Source: Rhodobacteraceae bacterium SB2 (GTDB taxonomy: Bacteria; Pseudomonadota; Alphaproteobacteria; Rhodobacterales; Rhodobacteraceae). From it: a DNA stretch of 64,000 nt. Under the pieces are notes generated by a model that was not told the DNA's origin, ran no database searches, and was given only the letters and a program-made list of their open reading frames with translations. The DNA lies in the NCBI GenBank assembly GCA_001642945.1, contig LGRT01000013.1, positions 1-64,000 on the forward strand. The letters run 5' to 3'. The position numbers and the translations under genes were made by a program. This document shows, one piece after another, positions 42,993 to 53,156 of this stretch. Position 1 is the stretch's first letter, and each line of letters opens with the position of its first letter.

Positions 42993-43319
42993 TTATTTAA
43001 GGGGTGTGGCACCTGTTTCGGTGCGCCAAAACAACCCATCTTTTTTCAGCGTCACCAACATAACGGCTTCTTTATCGCCATTTTCAAAGTCATTGAATTG
43101 GTGGATCACACAGATATCATCATTCTCATATAGACAGCGCCTGTTTGTAACGCTCTCATTTGTCATGGCCGCAGTCATCATCTCAAGCGTCATATCAGAT
43201 TTTTTCATAACCTTCCCATTGGAATGAAATTTGAATTGATAATCCTCATGAAGCAATGCGATCCAGGCTGCAGCGTCATTCTTATTCCAAGCCTCTTCCC
43301 ATTGTTCAAAAACTGCCAT
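42993..43319 (-). CDS. NTF2-like/SnoaL-type small protein
   Basis: Protein of 108 residues with the nuclear-transport-factor-2-like fold pattern: an amphipathic first helix with a Trp-x-x-Asn motif, then alternating strands ending in a Trp-Arg-Thr-Glu segment. The ATG at 43319 is seven bases from an AAGGA site. An ATG six bases earlier is too close to it, and a longer start at 43358 has no site. Function unknown. Such proteins are often ligand-binding or enzymes with no fixed reaction. Confidence 0.65.
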   Translation of the reverse strand: MAVFEQWEEAWNKNDAAAWIALLHEDYQFKFHSNGKVMKKSDMTLEMMTAAMTNESVTNRRCLYENDDICVIHQFNDFENGDKEAVMLVTLKKDGLFWRTETGATPLK

Positions 43320-43580
43320 TTTCATTTCCTTTTCAAATTTCAAAACCACTCTAGGCATACCCGCCTGTATTTCAATCTCTGATATTCAATTGAGTAGTCT
43401 ATAATTGTTAAAAAGCGCTTACTTTAAACACCATAACTGCGCGCGGCGCATTATGCGGTGGCGAGTATTTTGACACATTACAGCATAATATTAAGCGATG
43501 GGACCATAGCGTTAAGTCGCGTTTTCCATCTAAAACAACACCCACAAACCACGGGTTTTTGGGCGTGGACCAGCACGGCT

Positions 43581-43748
43581 CTAGCCTTCGTTTAATAACG
43601 TAAGTTCAACACGCGCGTTCCAAAGTTGCACGCAATCTTCGCAGGATATGCTGACTTTGCGCCGGGCACGATATGCGGGATGTTTGCGACATCCCTCTGA
43701 TAAAATCTCTAGTAATTCAATCTTGCGCTTATCTCGCTCATTCAACAT
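43581..43748 (-). CDS. Small conserved-looking Cys-containing protein
   Basis: A 55-codon ORF starting at an ATG with a GAGG site about seven bases upstream. The N-terminus is a charged helix (Arg-Asp-Lys-Arg-Lys). A Gly-Cys-Arg-Lys-His-Pro-Ala-Tyr-Arg motif is near 19-27, and Cys-Glu-Asp-Cys near 36-39 precedes a Trp-Asn-Ala-Arg. The three Cys plus His could bind a metal. I recall similar short unknown proteins in roseobacters. No function assigned. Confidence 0.6.
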   Translation of the reverse strand: MLNERDKRKIELLEILSEGCRKHPAYRARRKVSISCEDCVQLWNARVELTLLNEG

Positions 43749-43777
43749 GTTCTTGACCTCGCGGTAAAAATTTTGCT

Positions 43778-44191
43778 TCAGCTTGGGGGTTGGGGATTAT
43801 TGGCTGGGTTTGAATCTATTACGTTAATTTCTATAAGATGCAGCGTCTCGCCAAGGTTTTGTAAAGATTTTTCCACGACGCCGGCATGGGCTTTCGAATA
43901 TACTTGCTCATTCCCAAGATAAAACGCGAAAGATTTGAGATGTTTGGCTTTCTTCTCAGGGTTTTCAATCGTGGCTTTGGTCCAATCATAAAGGTGATAT
44001 TGCGCGATATCATTGCATTCCGCTTCTTCGCAATATTCCCGAAACGCATCAAAAGTGCAGACCAACTGCATTCCGTTCTGCTGGGCAATTTTCAGCACCG
44101 CTTGCGACAAAGCCATCGTCCGCGCACCGCGCAGATCGGCCGATAATACCTCAGAGGTTTTGATCCGGATTTGATATAACCATTCAGACAT
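43778..44191 (-). CDS. Hypothetical protein
   Basis: Protein of 137 residues, soluble, with no signal or membrane segment and a few Cys (near residues 45, 53 and 58). The ATG at 44191 has an AAAGGA site six bases upstream. The longer frame to 44242 is less likely. I do not recognise a family. It ends 29 bases before the start of the 55-codon protein, so the two are probably one transcript. Confidence 0.6.
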   Translation of the reverse strand: MSEWLYQIRIKTSEVLSADLRGARTMALSQAVLKIAQQNGMQLVCTFDAFREYCEEAECNDIAQYHLYDWTKATIENPEKKAKHLKSFAFYLGNEQVYSKAHAGVVEKSLQNLGETLHLIEINVIDSNPANNPQPPS

Positions 44192-44704
44192 TTCGGTTCC
44201 TTTTATTTTGCGCTTAGACGCGCCGCGCTCACGCCGTATCATAAGAGGCGCGTATCAGCAGCACCAGACATTTGCGGGGCAAACGAGCGCACCCGCTTTA
44301 GATCCACAACGCGTCACCCATATTTAAATTCAACCCCAAATATATTTTATCAGACAGGGCGTTAAACGCCGACCCTGCGGTATTTTTTTGTATAAAATTT
44401 GGTAAGGCTGACTTTAATGAATAAAAATACACAGTCAAAAAAGAATAAATAAAGAACAAAAATAATTTTGTTCTTGTAATGTTCTTATATTTGATTTAAA
44501 AACGATGTGAGGCGGCTCGAGTTACGGCAGTGATGGTGTAAGACAATCAGCCAACTACGGCCGCCTTCAATATTTTTCGCACACAATCCAGCATACCCAT
44601 CATCCAGCCTTGTGTTAGCGCAATGCAGGCCCAAAGAACTGATGCGTTGCGCAAACCATTTTGCAATTTCAACGCCAAACCAGCACGCCGCAAGACGGGT
44701 GGTT
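44192..44704. other. AT-rich gap with a strong inverted repeat
   Basis: About 510 bases with no supportable gene. A 24-base perfect inverted repeat at 44452-44475 lies in the AT-rich centre. It should hold the promoter of the 43778 gene. Confidence 0.5.
44452..44475. terminator. Perfect AT-rich inverted repeat, possible terminator
   Basis: AAGAACAAAA and its exact reverse complement around an ATAA loop. It lies past the 3' end of the VOC gene and upstream of the hypothetical gene, both on the minus strand. The stem has little GC and no long T-run, so it is either a weak terminator or an operator. Confidence 0.35.
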
Positions 44705-45814
44705 TTATTGCCTTACCCAATCATGGTGAACCACGCCTGACCGCGGATCTGTACGGCTGTCATCAAACCATTCTAGCAAGTGTTCAATCCCATCAAGCGC
44801 CTGCAAACGTAAAGGTTCTAAGGCAATCTTGGCTTCTATTGGATCTCTGGTAATGGCTATAAATTCGCGCTCACCTGTTTGAACAACGCTTCGTCGAATA
44901 CGGTCTTCTCCCAAAGGAAAATTTTGAATGTTCTCTAAAAACGCCTCGGTACAGTTGGTTTTCACCTTAAAGCGCACAACCGACAAAACCTGCATTTCAT
45001 CTTTCAGGCGGCGCGCATTCTCTTCGATATAAAGATCGAACACCACTGGCCCAGATCTTACCTCAAGCAAGCCACCATTTGGAAAACCCACCAATTTATC
45101 GCTGAAACTTTCTAAACCGCTGAAACGGACAGGCGCATTTTCGTGGTCATCATAAGCGGCGTCAAAAAATGCAATGGTCAAAATCTGATTATCGTGGGTG
45201 ACCAGCATATGTTGCGAAAGCGCACCCGACAAAGGCGCATCGGTAAGGCTCTGCACAATGTCTTCCACAAACCCGTCTTTGGGAATATATCTTGAGATTA
45301 CCGCAAATTTTGCAGCCGTATTATGTGAAGGTTCAATCCCTGCGCGCAACGGCACCGCTTTGCGTTGTTCCTGCATCGTTTCCGTGCGCGGCGCTTGTAG
45401 CTGCAGCTCTTGATGCACCTCAATAACGTTGCCCTCCGGGTCATGAAAAAAAATCTGGTGCCATTGCTGCGAGAACGTGGTTCCATAATCCGCAAATGGG
45501 ATCCCATGTGCATCAAGATGGGCCTTAAATGCCGTTATATCATCTGTCCGAAAAGCTATATGACCGTTTTCGACCGGGTTGATATGGCGTTTGTTTTTTG
45601 CGGCAACGTTTAAGTCTTTTTCGGCCAAATGCATTTGCATACTGCCTTCGGTGACAAATTTAATTTTGCCGTCATACCCGTCGACCTTCGTCGCCTCGGT
45701 TCTTACAAATTGCTGGGCGGGAATGGGCTGCATTTGCAAAATATCTCGATAGAAAAGATCAAGGCCTTCCACATCTTTGGAAACACAATTGATGTGATGA
45801 AACTCTATTTTCAT
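44705..45814 (-). CDS. Glyoxalase/VOC superfamily protein with extra C-terminal domains
   Basis: Protein of 369 residues. Residues 1-135 form a VOC (glyoxalase/bleomycin-resistance) domain with His near the start (His-His-Ile), a central His and a late Glu in Gly-Asn-Val-Ile-Glu as metal ligands. Residues about 160-365 form two further repeats that look like small antibiotic-biosynthesis-monooxygenase-like ferredoxin folds. The exact reaction is unknown: isomerase, dioxygenase or lyase are possible. It is a single gene. Confidence 0.65.
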   Translation of the reverse strand: MKIEFHHINCVSKDVEGLDLFYRDILQMQPIPAQQFVRTEATKVDGYDGKIKFVTEGSMQMHLAEKDLNVAAKNKRHINPVENGHIAFRTDDITAFKAHLDAHGIPFADYGTTFSQQWHQIFFHDPEGNVIEVHQELQLQAPRTETMQEQRKAVPLRAGIEPSHNTAAKFAVISRYIPKDGFVEDIVQSLTDAPLSGALSQHMLVTHDNQILTIAFFDAAYDDHENAPVRFSGLESFSDKLVGFPNGGLLEVRSGPVVFDLYIEENARRLKDEMQVLSVVRFKVKTNCTEAFLENIQNFPLGEDRIRRSVVQTGEREFIAITRDPIEAKIALEPLRLQALDGIEHLLEWFDDSRTDPRSGVVHHDWVRQ

Positions 45815-46198
45815 AAAGGACCCCTCTTTTTTGGAGCACGCTCTGCGCGTGTTGCTGTGCCGTCTTACCCACTATTTGAGTTTATCCGCATAAGGATAGC
45901 GCAAGCCAACGCCCACATCCATAACCACTTGTAAAAACAGCATAACGAATGAACTTAAGGCATCATTGGCCGAGCAAGCAGCCACCGCGCGGGTGCAAAT
46001 AATTGAGATCTAATCCCTTTGGGCCTGCCCATTCTTGCGCCCACAAGAAAGGCTGGCGGGCATAGAGGGCGGTTTAACGCACCCAAATATAAAGCCCAAA
46101 GCCCCACCCATCCTGGCGCCGCCCTACCACACTGTGGCTTGGCTTTAATCAGCGTGGTTTGGCGCGGAAGCGCCCGAAAATATAGTAATATTCGTCAA
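45815..46198. other. Gap between VOC and phoX 3' end
   Basis: About 380 bases with no gene. It holds the VOC promoter and the 3' region of phoX. Short frames seen here are not convincing. Confidence 0.4.
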
Positions 46199-48241
46199 TC
46201 ACACCGCTGCGATTAGATTTGAAAGCCCATTAGAAAAATGTGAAGCCGGGCCACTGGCTATGCCAAAACCCGACAATTGAAAGCCCTCTCTCAGCGCCCT
46301 TAAACCTGCGCCCTCAACCAAGCGCAGCGCCATCATCGCGGCGGATCGCAATAATGGAAGATCGCGGGGTTTTATCACCACCATCTGGCCAGTTCGACTC
46401 TCCCCGCTCGCCTGGATGTTGCACCCCAACAAACACGGTTCTGCGATCTGCAGCCCAAGCAACACCGGTAATTTCAGCCTGTTTTGGCCCCACCAAGAAC
46501 CGACGAATTTCACCCGTGCCGGATCGCCGATCAGCATTTGATTGTTGGCTTGACCGGCAAAATCTTTTTCGTTCGAATAATTCCCATCTGTCTGGATCCA
46601 TAGCAACCCTTTCTCATCGAAAGACAGACCATCGGGTGAATTGAACATATTGCCCATATTAACATTCGCCGATCCTCCCCTTGCATCGCTGTGAAGGCTG
46701 GGATTTCCCGCCATAACAAAAAGATCCCAGGTAAATGTATCGGCCGTATGATCGGCCTCGCTGGGCCACCATCGAACGATCTGTCCATATTTATTGGCCT
46801 CGCGCGGATTGGGGCCGCCCACTGGGGTTTCATCCCCTCCGGCATTCGGTTTCACACCACGGTTTTTATTGTTGGTGAGGGCGCAATACACTTCCGCTTT
46901 TAATGGATTGGCCGTCACCCATTTGGGACGGTCCATGGTTGTTGCACCCAAAGAAGAGGCCGCCAAACGCGTATGGATACAGATCATCGCTTGCTCCATA
47001 CCAGTGGTTTCCGGGGTCAAAGCAAGCCAGGTGCCCGTGCCATCGGCGTCAAATTTTGCGGCGTAAAGCGTGCCTATCTCCATCAATTCATCCGTATCGC
47101 CGCCTTCCGCGTAATAGCCATCCGACACATAGCGATACAAAAACTCACCACGCTCATCATCGCCCATATAGATCATGATCCGGCCATCGGCGTTCACAAC
47201 CACTTCGGCATTCTCATGCTTAAAGCGGCCCAAAGCCGTGCGCTTTTTAGGCTTAGAGCTCGGATCATAAGAATCAACCTCGGTAATATAGCCGTGGCGG
47301 TTCGCTTCATTCTGCTCTTGAGAAACGTCAAAGCATGGATCAACTTTCCACCATCCATGGCCACGATCTTTGCCACTGACACCATAGCACTTTTGCGCCG
47401 CATCTTGCGTAAAACTGTCTGGATCTGCTGTGCCAAAATATCCGTTAAAGTTCTCTTCACAAGCCAGATAGGTGCCCCAAGGGGTGCGCCCATTGCCGCA
47501 ATTATTAAAAGTTCCCAACACGGTGACACCTTGCGGGTCGGCATTTGTTTTCATCAAAGCATGCCCGCGAGCGGGGCCGGTAATCTCCATCGGCTCATCC
47601 GGCGTGAATCTGCGATTATAGCGCGAATCTTTGACAATTTGCCACCGGCCATCGATCTCTTTAAGCTCGACCGCCGTTAACCCATGCGCATTTTTACCCT
47701 TGTTAATATCATCATCGGTGGCATATTTGCCGTCAGGATTATTGCCCCACATGACCGATCGGTTTGTATATTCATTATTCGCAATCAATATTTGATGCCC
47801 ATCTTGATCGGTGAAAATCGCCATCCCATCATTGTTATCGCCAAACGCACCGGCTTGGCTGGCCGCGGTGCCGCGGGTTGCATGGTCAAATTCTGGAATA
47901 TCTGAAAACAGAGGATCCCCCCAACGCGTTGCAACATGCCAATTATACCCTTTGGGCACCACGACCGTGTCTTTCGTGCTGACGCTTACGGCTTCGAAAC
48001 CAAACCGGCTTGTCGCCGCATGGGCGGAGACCGGTGTCAATGCAGTGGTGGCCGCGCTCAAGCCCGCAACGCTGCCCATTGCGATCACGCCCCCTAAAAA
48101 ACCACGCCGCGAAATTGCGTCTTCAACGATCGCATCAAAATCATGCCATTTCGATCTAGGGTTGATCGCCTCATCAAATGCATCAAAAGACAGATTATGC
48201 AATTCATCCGTGGATAGATTAATTTGTGAACGTTGAGTCAT
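46199..48241 (-). CDS. phoX: PhoX-family alkaline phosphatase, C-terminus frameshifted
   Basis: Secreted phosphatase of the PhoX (DUF839) family. The 680-residue open frame has a Tat signal (Ser-Arg-Arg-Gly-Phe-Leu at residues 44-49, hydrophobic core, Ala-x-Ala cut near 75). A large beta-propeller follows. After about residue 574 the sequence stops looking like PhoX. The conserved family ending (Thr-Gly-Glu-Ile-Arg-Arg ... Gly-Val-Gln-His-Pro-Gly) is encoded in another frame ending at 46314. One missing base between 46517 and 46518 explains this, so the true product is probably about 642 residues. Either a sequence error or a recent inactivation. Confidence 0.85.
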   Translation of the reverse strand: MTQRSQINLSTDELHNLSFDAFDEAINPRSKWHDFDAIVEDAISRRGFLGGVIAMGSVAGLSAATTALTPVSAHAATSRFGFEAVSVSTKDTVVVPKGYNWHVATRWGDPLFSDIPEFDHATRGTAASQAGAFGDNNDGMAIFTDQDGHQILIANNEYTNRSVMWGNNPDGKYATDDDINKGKNAHGLTAVELKEIDGRWQIVKDSRYNRRFTPDEPMEITGPARGHALMKTNADPQGVTVLGTFNNCGNGRTPWGTYLACEENFNGYFGTADPDSFTQDAAQKCYGVSGKDRGHGWWKVDPCFDVSQEQNEANRHGYITEVDSYDPSSKPKKRTALGRFKHENAEVVVNADGRIMIYMGDDERGEFLYRYVSDGYYAEGGDTDELMEIGTLYAAKFDADGTGTWLALTPETTGMEQAMICIHTRLAASSLGATTMDRPKWVTANPLKAEVYCALTNNKNRGVKPNAGGDETPVGGPNPREANKYGQIVRWWPSEADHTADTFTWDLFVMAGNPSLHSDARGGSANVNMGNMFNSPDGLSFDEKGLLWIQTDGNYSNEKDFAGQANNQMLIGDPARVKFVGSWWGQNRLKLPVLLGLQIAEPCLLGCNIQASGESRTGQMVVIKPRDLPLLRSAAMMALRLVEGAGLRALREGFQLSGFGIASGPASHFSNGLSNLIAAV

Positions 48242-48535
48242 GTGAAATCTCCCCTGAAAATAAAATAAGTATTAATTTATATCCAAAAGCATATCTTCAA
48301 GCGGTCTAGCGCGTCAAGCGCGTTTACCCTAGGGCACCCTTACGCTGTAAAATACACAGCAAATATAAGGTGACGCAGGCGTAGCCCCTATTGAGAAACA
48401 AAACTGAAAAATGGCACGCTTCGTTTTTGTATGGGTTTTCTTCTGCGGCGCGCCTGTCAAAAAGCGCTCATCCAAAGTGATCAAAGCCTATGCGCGCACC
48501 CTCTGAAATCGCGCGCTTACTATTTCTGCCGCGTC
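48242..48535. other. phoX upstream region
   Basis: About 290 bases upstream of phoX with no gene. An imperfect repeat of GCTGT and ACAGC lies near 48344-48360. I see no clear pair of Pho-box half sites. Confidence 0.4.
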
Positions 48536-48566
48536 AAAAAAAGAGGCGCTGATCTTCCAGCGCCTC
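48536..48566 (-). terminator. Intrinsic terminator of the 48612 membrane protein gene
   Basis: On the minus strand a nine-base-pair GC-rich stem (GAGGCGCTG with its complement) and six-base loop is followed by seven T. It ends 45 bases past the stop codon of the membrane protein gene. Confidence 0.85.
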
Positions 48567-48611
48567 GGCAAACATTATACGTTTTAAAAATCTTAAATCC
48601 AACAGATTGGA

Positions 48612-49037
48612 TTATTGAACTTGATGCGCCACGTATAAAATATCAGACATGTTGAACAGTAATATCGTGTTCACAACCAAAAAGAAAATTGGGGCGATGT
48701 AACCCTCTGCCGTTGCTTTCACGCCTTCGACTTCGGCCCAGTCACTGTTCACCGTTGTATAGCCAAAATACGTTGCGAGCAACGCTTGCGTCCAAGCAAA
48801 CGCCACAAAAGCCCATGCGCCTTGCGGACCAACGAATAATAAAACCAAAGCGATCAATGTAGATGCGCCAACGCACGTGCCTGCAAAGCGTGTCATGAAA
48901 ACCGCACTATCGCCAAAGCCATATTGATCAACGAAACCCTTCGTGGCGAATAAACAGCGATAACTGTAATACCCACCCCCGACGATAATCAAAATCCACA
49001 ACACCATATTCAATGAACCACCAAATGAATCTGCCAT
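48612..49037 (-). CDS. Four-segment membrane protein of unknown function
   Basis: Inner-membrane protein of 141 residues with about four hydrophobic segments and few charged residues. I do not recognise the family. It is a monocistronic gene with its own strong terminator and a gap upstream, which suggests good expression. Confidence 0.6.
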   Translation of the reverse strand: MADSFGGSLNMVLWILIIVGGGYYSYRCLFATKGFVDQYGFGDSAVFMTRFAGTCVGASTLIALVLLFVGPQGAWAFVAFAWTQALLATYFGYTTVNSDWAEVEGVKATAEGYIAPIFFLVVNTILLFNMSDILYVAHQVQ

Positions 49038-49459
49038 TTTTTTCTCCCATTATTGGCTTTTTTCACCATATCATAGATTTTTAAAATCTGAAAAAAACTT
49101 TGCTTTGGGCGCTGCCACAGGCGTTTGCGCTTTGCACGCACGGGTCATTGCCAGATGCAAAATTTGCCAGCGTGCCAAATAAGGCCCGCGATCGAGCACC
49201 CGTTTTCAGCCGCATCTAGATAGATTGCTGCGCGCCATAAGGGTTTTTCTATGCCGCAATGCGTTTCTACCTCGCAGAGCTGGCATATCCTGGTTCGGGC
49301 TTGGCGAGCCTCTCAGGTGCCCCGCGCGTTATCATAAGGGGCCGTACCATGACCAAACGGGCAGGTCGTTTCGATCTAATCGGTTTTGCAGATTGCAGCC
49401 ACAACCGCGCAAAGGCTTACCTGCCATCAGAAAAAAAGCGCTACGGCGATAGGTTTTTA
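49038..49459. other. Gap between the membrane protein and photolyase
   Basis: About 420 bases with the membrane protein promoter and the photolyase 3' end. No gene is convincing. Two short overlapping rightward frames lack ribosome sites. Confidence 0.4.
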
Positions 49460-50998
49460 TTAAAATATAAATTCATCTTGGCGCGGATCTTTTTTGGGCT
49501 TTCGGCGTGGTACAATCTGAATAATCCCTGATTTTCGGCTGCCATGCTTATCTACTATGCGTTGCGCAGCCAATGCATGCTGCCTTGGCTTTCTTAACGC
49601 ATAAAGCTTCGCGCTTGCGGCCTGTCGAGCGGCTTTTTCGTCCACAATTGGCAGCGGGTATCCGTTCATTTTGTCCGGGAAATGCCAAGGTTGATGGATA
49701 AACCCAATCGGCACATCGCGCAGCTCTGGCACCCAGCGCTTGATAAAAACCCCATTTGGATCCTGATCAAGGCTTTGTTTGATCGGGTTGTAAATTCGGA
49801 TCGTATTGATCCCCGTTGTGCCCGATTGCATCTGCGCTTGCGCGTAGTGAATACCCGGCTCATAATCGGTGAACTGGCGCGCCAGATGCAAGGCTGGCAA
49901 GCGCCAATGCAGCCACAGATGATAGCTGGCAAAGCTCATCAACATAGCGCGCATGCGAAAATTCAGCCAACCGGTGGCAATCAGGGATCGCATACACGCA
50001 TCCACCATCGGATAGCCGGTCTGACCTTGCTGCCACGCGGTAAGATAGGCGTCATTCACCGGCTCTTGGCGCAGCTTATCATAGGCCGGATGCATGTTTT
50101 CAAATTCGATGCGGGGCTCGTCTTCAAGCTTTTGAATAAAATGGCAATGCCAATGCAAGCGGCTTGAAAAAGAACTGAACGCCTTTGGCCAATTGCCTGA
50201 CATAGTTTTTGGAGAGGCGGCCAGTGCCTTGCGCCGGGCTTCCAAAGCGTGATGCACTTCGCGCATTGACAAAGTTCCAAAGGCCAAATGCGCGGAAAGG
50301 CGTGAACAGGCCTGCGCCGCGCTTAAGGGAGAGGACATCGCTTTTGAATAATCCTCTCCGCGCCTGTGTAAAAAGCTTTCCAATACCTGTAAACCCTGCC
50401 GTCGCCCCCCGCTTTGGCGCGCAGTGCACCCATCCTCCGCGAGATGAAAATCTTCCGGCCGCGGCATCGGCTCTGAGGTGAGATCGATCTTTTTTAAACC
50501 CGTTGGTGCCGGCAGGCAGGGCTGCGCCATATAGTGCTGCCAGCGCTGCGCCCAACCGGCGCGCTTATTCAAGCCTCGGGTCACGCCAATACGCCGTGGC
50601 TGATGCCACGTCACCCCGGTGGTTTGACACCAAGCCTGAACGCGCTGATCACGCGCGTAGGTCCAACCATTCCACGTTTCTTGATGCGAGCACAGCTGGG
50701 TGAAACTAAATTTTTGATGCAACTCGGTAAGGATCGAAACCGGGTCCCCGATGCGAAGAACTAAGCTCTGACCCAAGGCGCAAAGATCCTCTGACAGATC
50801 AGCCAGGCTGTCTTGTAAAAAACAAAAATGCCGATGGCTCATATCCGGTTGCTGCCAAAGCCCGGGCTCAAGAATATAAACAGGAAGCACCGAACCGGCC
50901 TGCGTCGCATGGATCAAAGCCGCGTTATCAAATACCGATAAATCGCGCTTGAACCACATCAGAACCGGCGCTGTGCTGGTCTGCTTTGCTTGTGTCAC
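49460..50998 (-). CDS. Photolyase/cryptochrome family protein
   Basis: Flavoprotein of 512 residues. An N-terminal photolyase alpha/beta domain (Trp-Phe-Lys-Arg-Asp-Leu near 15-20) is followed by an FAD-binding helical domain with Trp-Pro-Lys-Ala-Phe-Ser-Ser-Phe and a Gly-Tyr-Pro-Met-Val-Asp-Ala-Cys-Met-Arg segment near 335-344. It repairs UV-induced pyrimidine dimers or acts as a blue-light receptor. The basic C-terminal tail (Arg-Arg-Lys-Pro-Lys-Lys) is an extension. Whether it is a CPD photolyase or a cryptochrome-like repair enzyme cannot be decided from motifs alone. Confidence 0.85.
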   Translation of the reverse strand: MTQAKQTSTAPVLMWFKRDLSVFDNAALIHATQAGSVLPVYILEPGLWQQPDMSHRHFCFLQDSLADLSEDLCALGQSLVLRIGDPVSILTELHQKFSFTQLCSHQETWNGWTYARDQRVQAWCQTTGVTWHQPRRIGVTRGLNKRAGWAQRWQHYMAQPCLPAPTGLKKIDLTSEPMPRPEDFHLAEDGCTARQSGGRRQGLQVLESFLHRRGEDYSKAMSSPLSAAQACSRLSAHLAFGTLSMREVHHALEARRKALAASPKTMSGNWPKAFSSFSSRLHWHCHFIQKLEDEPRIEFENMHPAYDKLRQEPVNDAYLTAWQQGQTGYPMVDACMRSLIATGWLNFRMRAMLMSFASYHLWLHWRLPALHLARQFTDYEPGIHYAQAQMQSGTTGINTIRIYNPIKQSLDQDPNGVFIKRWVPELRDVPIGFIHQPWHFPDKMNGYPLPIVDEKAARQAASAKLYALRKPRQHALAAQRIVDKHGSRKSGIIQIVPRRKPKKDPRQDEFIF

Positions 50999-51168
50999 GT
51001 AACTCTCCCAGCGCGTTGCTTTGATCTATCGGCGGCCTCTGATGAATATCTATTCCAGCAGAGTGAAACCGCAAGTGGCCATGACAGAGGCGCTGCATTG
51101 TGTCGCGCAATCTGTAAGCACGGCGCGCAAAGACGCACAGAGTCAAAGGATCAAACCAAAAAGATGAC

Positions 51169-52164
51169 TTAGGCGTTTTGTAAAAGCTCTTCCCAGCGAT
51201 GGCAGGCCACGTTATGCTCTGCTGCGCTGCTTTGCAAACGCGGCTCTTCTACTTTGCAGCGATCAATCACATGCGGGCATCTTGTGTGAAATTTACAGCC
51301 CGAAGGTTGCTTCATCGGCGAAGGAATTTCGCCTTCAAGCTTTTGCGCCCTGCCGCGATCATCCGGGTCAAGCGATGGAATGGCCGAAAACAGCGCCTTT
51401 GTATAGGGATGCCGGGGCGCGGCGAAAAGTTGGCGCGTAGGGGCGGTTTCCACAAGGCGGCCCAAATACATCACCGCAACGTGATCACATGTATGTGCAA
51501 CCACGGACAGGTCGTGACTGATAAACATAAAAGTAATGCCAAGATCACGCTGAAGCTCTTTCAGAAGGTTCAAAACATCTGCCTGGATCGAAACGTCAAG
51601 CGCCGCCACGCTTTCATCGGCAACTACAAGTTTGGGGCCCGACACCAACGCCCGGGCAATTGAGATCCGCTGTCTCTGACCACCCGAAAACGCATGTGGA
51701 AAGCGCCTCAAATGTTCAAGGTTAAGCCTGCATTTGGCCGCGGTTTCACGCACGCGTTCATCGGTTTCCTGCCGATTGCGCGTCAGACCCATCACTTCCA
51801 GCGGTTCTGCGATGATATCGCGAACCGTCATTCGCGGAGATAACGCGGCATAAGGATCCTGAAAAATCAATTGGGCGCGCTTGCGATAATCCTTAAGATC
51901 GGCTTTGCCAATCGTTTCAAGATCATAGGCCACTTCGCCATCTGCATAATGCGCCGATCCACCCGTGATCGGCACCGCCTTTAAGAGCGCACGCCCAAGC
52001 GTGGTTTTCCCCGAGCCAGATTCACCCACCAATCCAAAAAAACTGCCCTTATCGATATGAAGCGTTACGTCATCAACTGCCTTCAAAACAAATTTATCAA
52101 ACAACCCTTTGCCAATGGGAAACCCCACAGAAAGATTTTCGGCCCGAATCAATGGTCCGTTCAT
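51169..52164 (-). CDS. Peptide ABC transporter ATPase (OppF type)
   Basis: Cytoplasmic ATPase of 331 residues with Walker A (Gly-Glu-Ser-Gly-Ser-Gly-Lys-Thr-Thr), the signature Phe-Ser-Gly-Gly-Gln-Arg-Gln and Walker B. A C-terminal oligopeptide-transporter extension holds Cys-x-Phe-His-Thr-Arg-Cys-Pro. It overlaps OppD by four bases (ATGA). It is the last gene of the operon. Confidence 0.9.
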   Translation of the reverse strand: MNGPLIRAENLSVGFPIGKGLFDKFVLKAVDDVTLHIDKGSFFGLVGESGSGKTTLGRALLKAVPITGGSAHYADGEVAYDLETIGKADLKDYRKRAQLIFQDPYAALSPRMTVRDIIAEPLEVMGLTRNRQETDERVRETAAKCRLNLEHLRRFPHAFSGGQRQRISIARALVSGPKLVVADESVAALDVSIQADVLNLLKELQRDLGITFMFISHDLSVVAHTCDHVAVMYLGRLVETAPTRQLFAAPRHPYTKALFSAIPSLDPDDRGRAQKLEGEIPSPMKQPSGCKFHTRCPHVIDRCKVEEPRLQSSAAEHNVACHRWEELLQNA

Positions 52165-53156
52165 TCCGCGACCTCCTTATAGATATGACAGGCAACGGTG
52201 TGATCCGCGCCAAGATCAACCTCATTTGGACCGATTGTAGTACACGCTGCCCCCACAATCTGGCTGCAGCGCGTGTTGAAAACACACCCTGGCGGGCGTT
52301 CCAGCGGCGACGGAATATCGCCCGGCACAGCAGTGAGCGACTGGTCAAGATTATCAAGCTTTGGCAAAGCTGAAATCAACCCTTGCGTATAAGGATGCTT
52401 GGGATTGCGGATCACTTCGCGCACCGGACCTTCTTCAATCAACCGGCCAAGATACATCACATTCACCCGATCACAGGTTTGAGCAACGACGCCAAGATCA
52501 TGGGTAATAAAAATGATTCCCATGTGAAATTCATCTACCAAATCTTTCATCAAATCGATGACCTGCGCCTGAATCGTCACATCCAGAGCTGTGGTTGGTT
52601 CATCTGCAATTAGCAAAGCAGGCTTGGTTGAAAGCGCCATCGCGATCATCGCACGCTGGCGCATGCCGCCCGAAAGTTCAAACGCGTATTGATCAAAGCG
52701 CTGGGAAGCATCCGAAATACCAACCCGATCGAGCATTTCGACCGAAATTTCTTTCGCCCCCGCCTTAGACATATCGCCATGCAATTGCAGCTGCTCGACC
52801 ATTTGTTTGCCAATGGTAATCGCAGGCGCAAAAGAAGCCATTGGCTCTTGAAAGATCATTGAGATCGCACCGCCCCGCACCACCTTTAAATCGCGCGGCG
52901 TTCGAAGCGACAGAACATCAACTTCGCCTTGCTCTGTATGCAAGGTGATGCGCGAGTCGGGGCCGTAAACTGCATTGCGCGCATTGAGATGCATCAAGGC
53001 TTTCGCGGTTACCGATTTGCCCGATCCGCTTTCCCCGACCAGCCCCATCACTTCTCCTTTGTTCAACGAGAAGGAGACGTCTTCCACCGCCGTGATCAGC
53101 CCTTCATCGGTACGAAACTGAAGGGTCAGGTTTTTGACATCAAGCAGCGCGCTCAT
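52161..53156 (-). CDS. Peptide ABC transporter ATPase (OppD type)
   Basis: Cytoplasmic ATPase of 331 residues with Walker A (Gly-Glu-Ser-Gly-Ser-Gly-Lys-Ser), the signature Leu-Ser-Gly-Gly-Met-Arg-Gln, Walker B and the OppD/DppD C-terminal Cys-containing extension. Both ATPases are separate here, unlike the fused protein of the 12994 gene. Its start overlaps the OppC stop by four bases. Confidence 0.9.
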   Translation of the reverse strand: MSALLDVKNLTLQFRTDEGLITAVEDVSFSLNKGEVMGLVGESGSGKSVTAKALMHLNARNAVYGPDSRITLHTEQGEVDVLSLRTPRDLKVVRGGAISMIFQEPMASFAPAITIGKQMVEQLQLHGDMSKAGAKEISVEMLDRVGISDASQRFDQYAFELSGGMRQRAMIAMALSTKPALLIADEPTTALDVTIQAQVIDLMKDLVDEFHMGIIFITHDLGVVAQTCDRVNVMYLGRLIEEGPVREVIRNPKHPYTQGLISALPKLDNLDQSLTAVPGDIPSPLERPPGCVFNTRCSQIVGAACTTIGPNEVDLGADHTVACHIYKEVAE

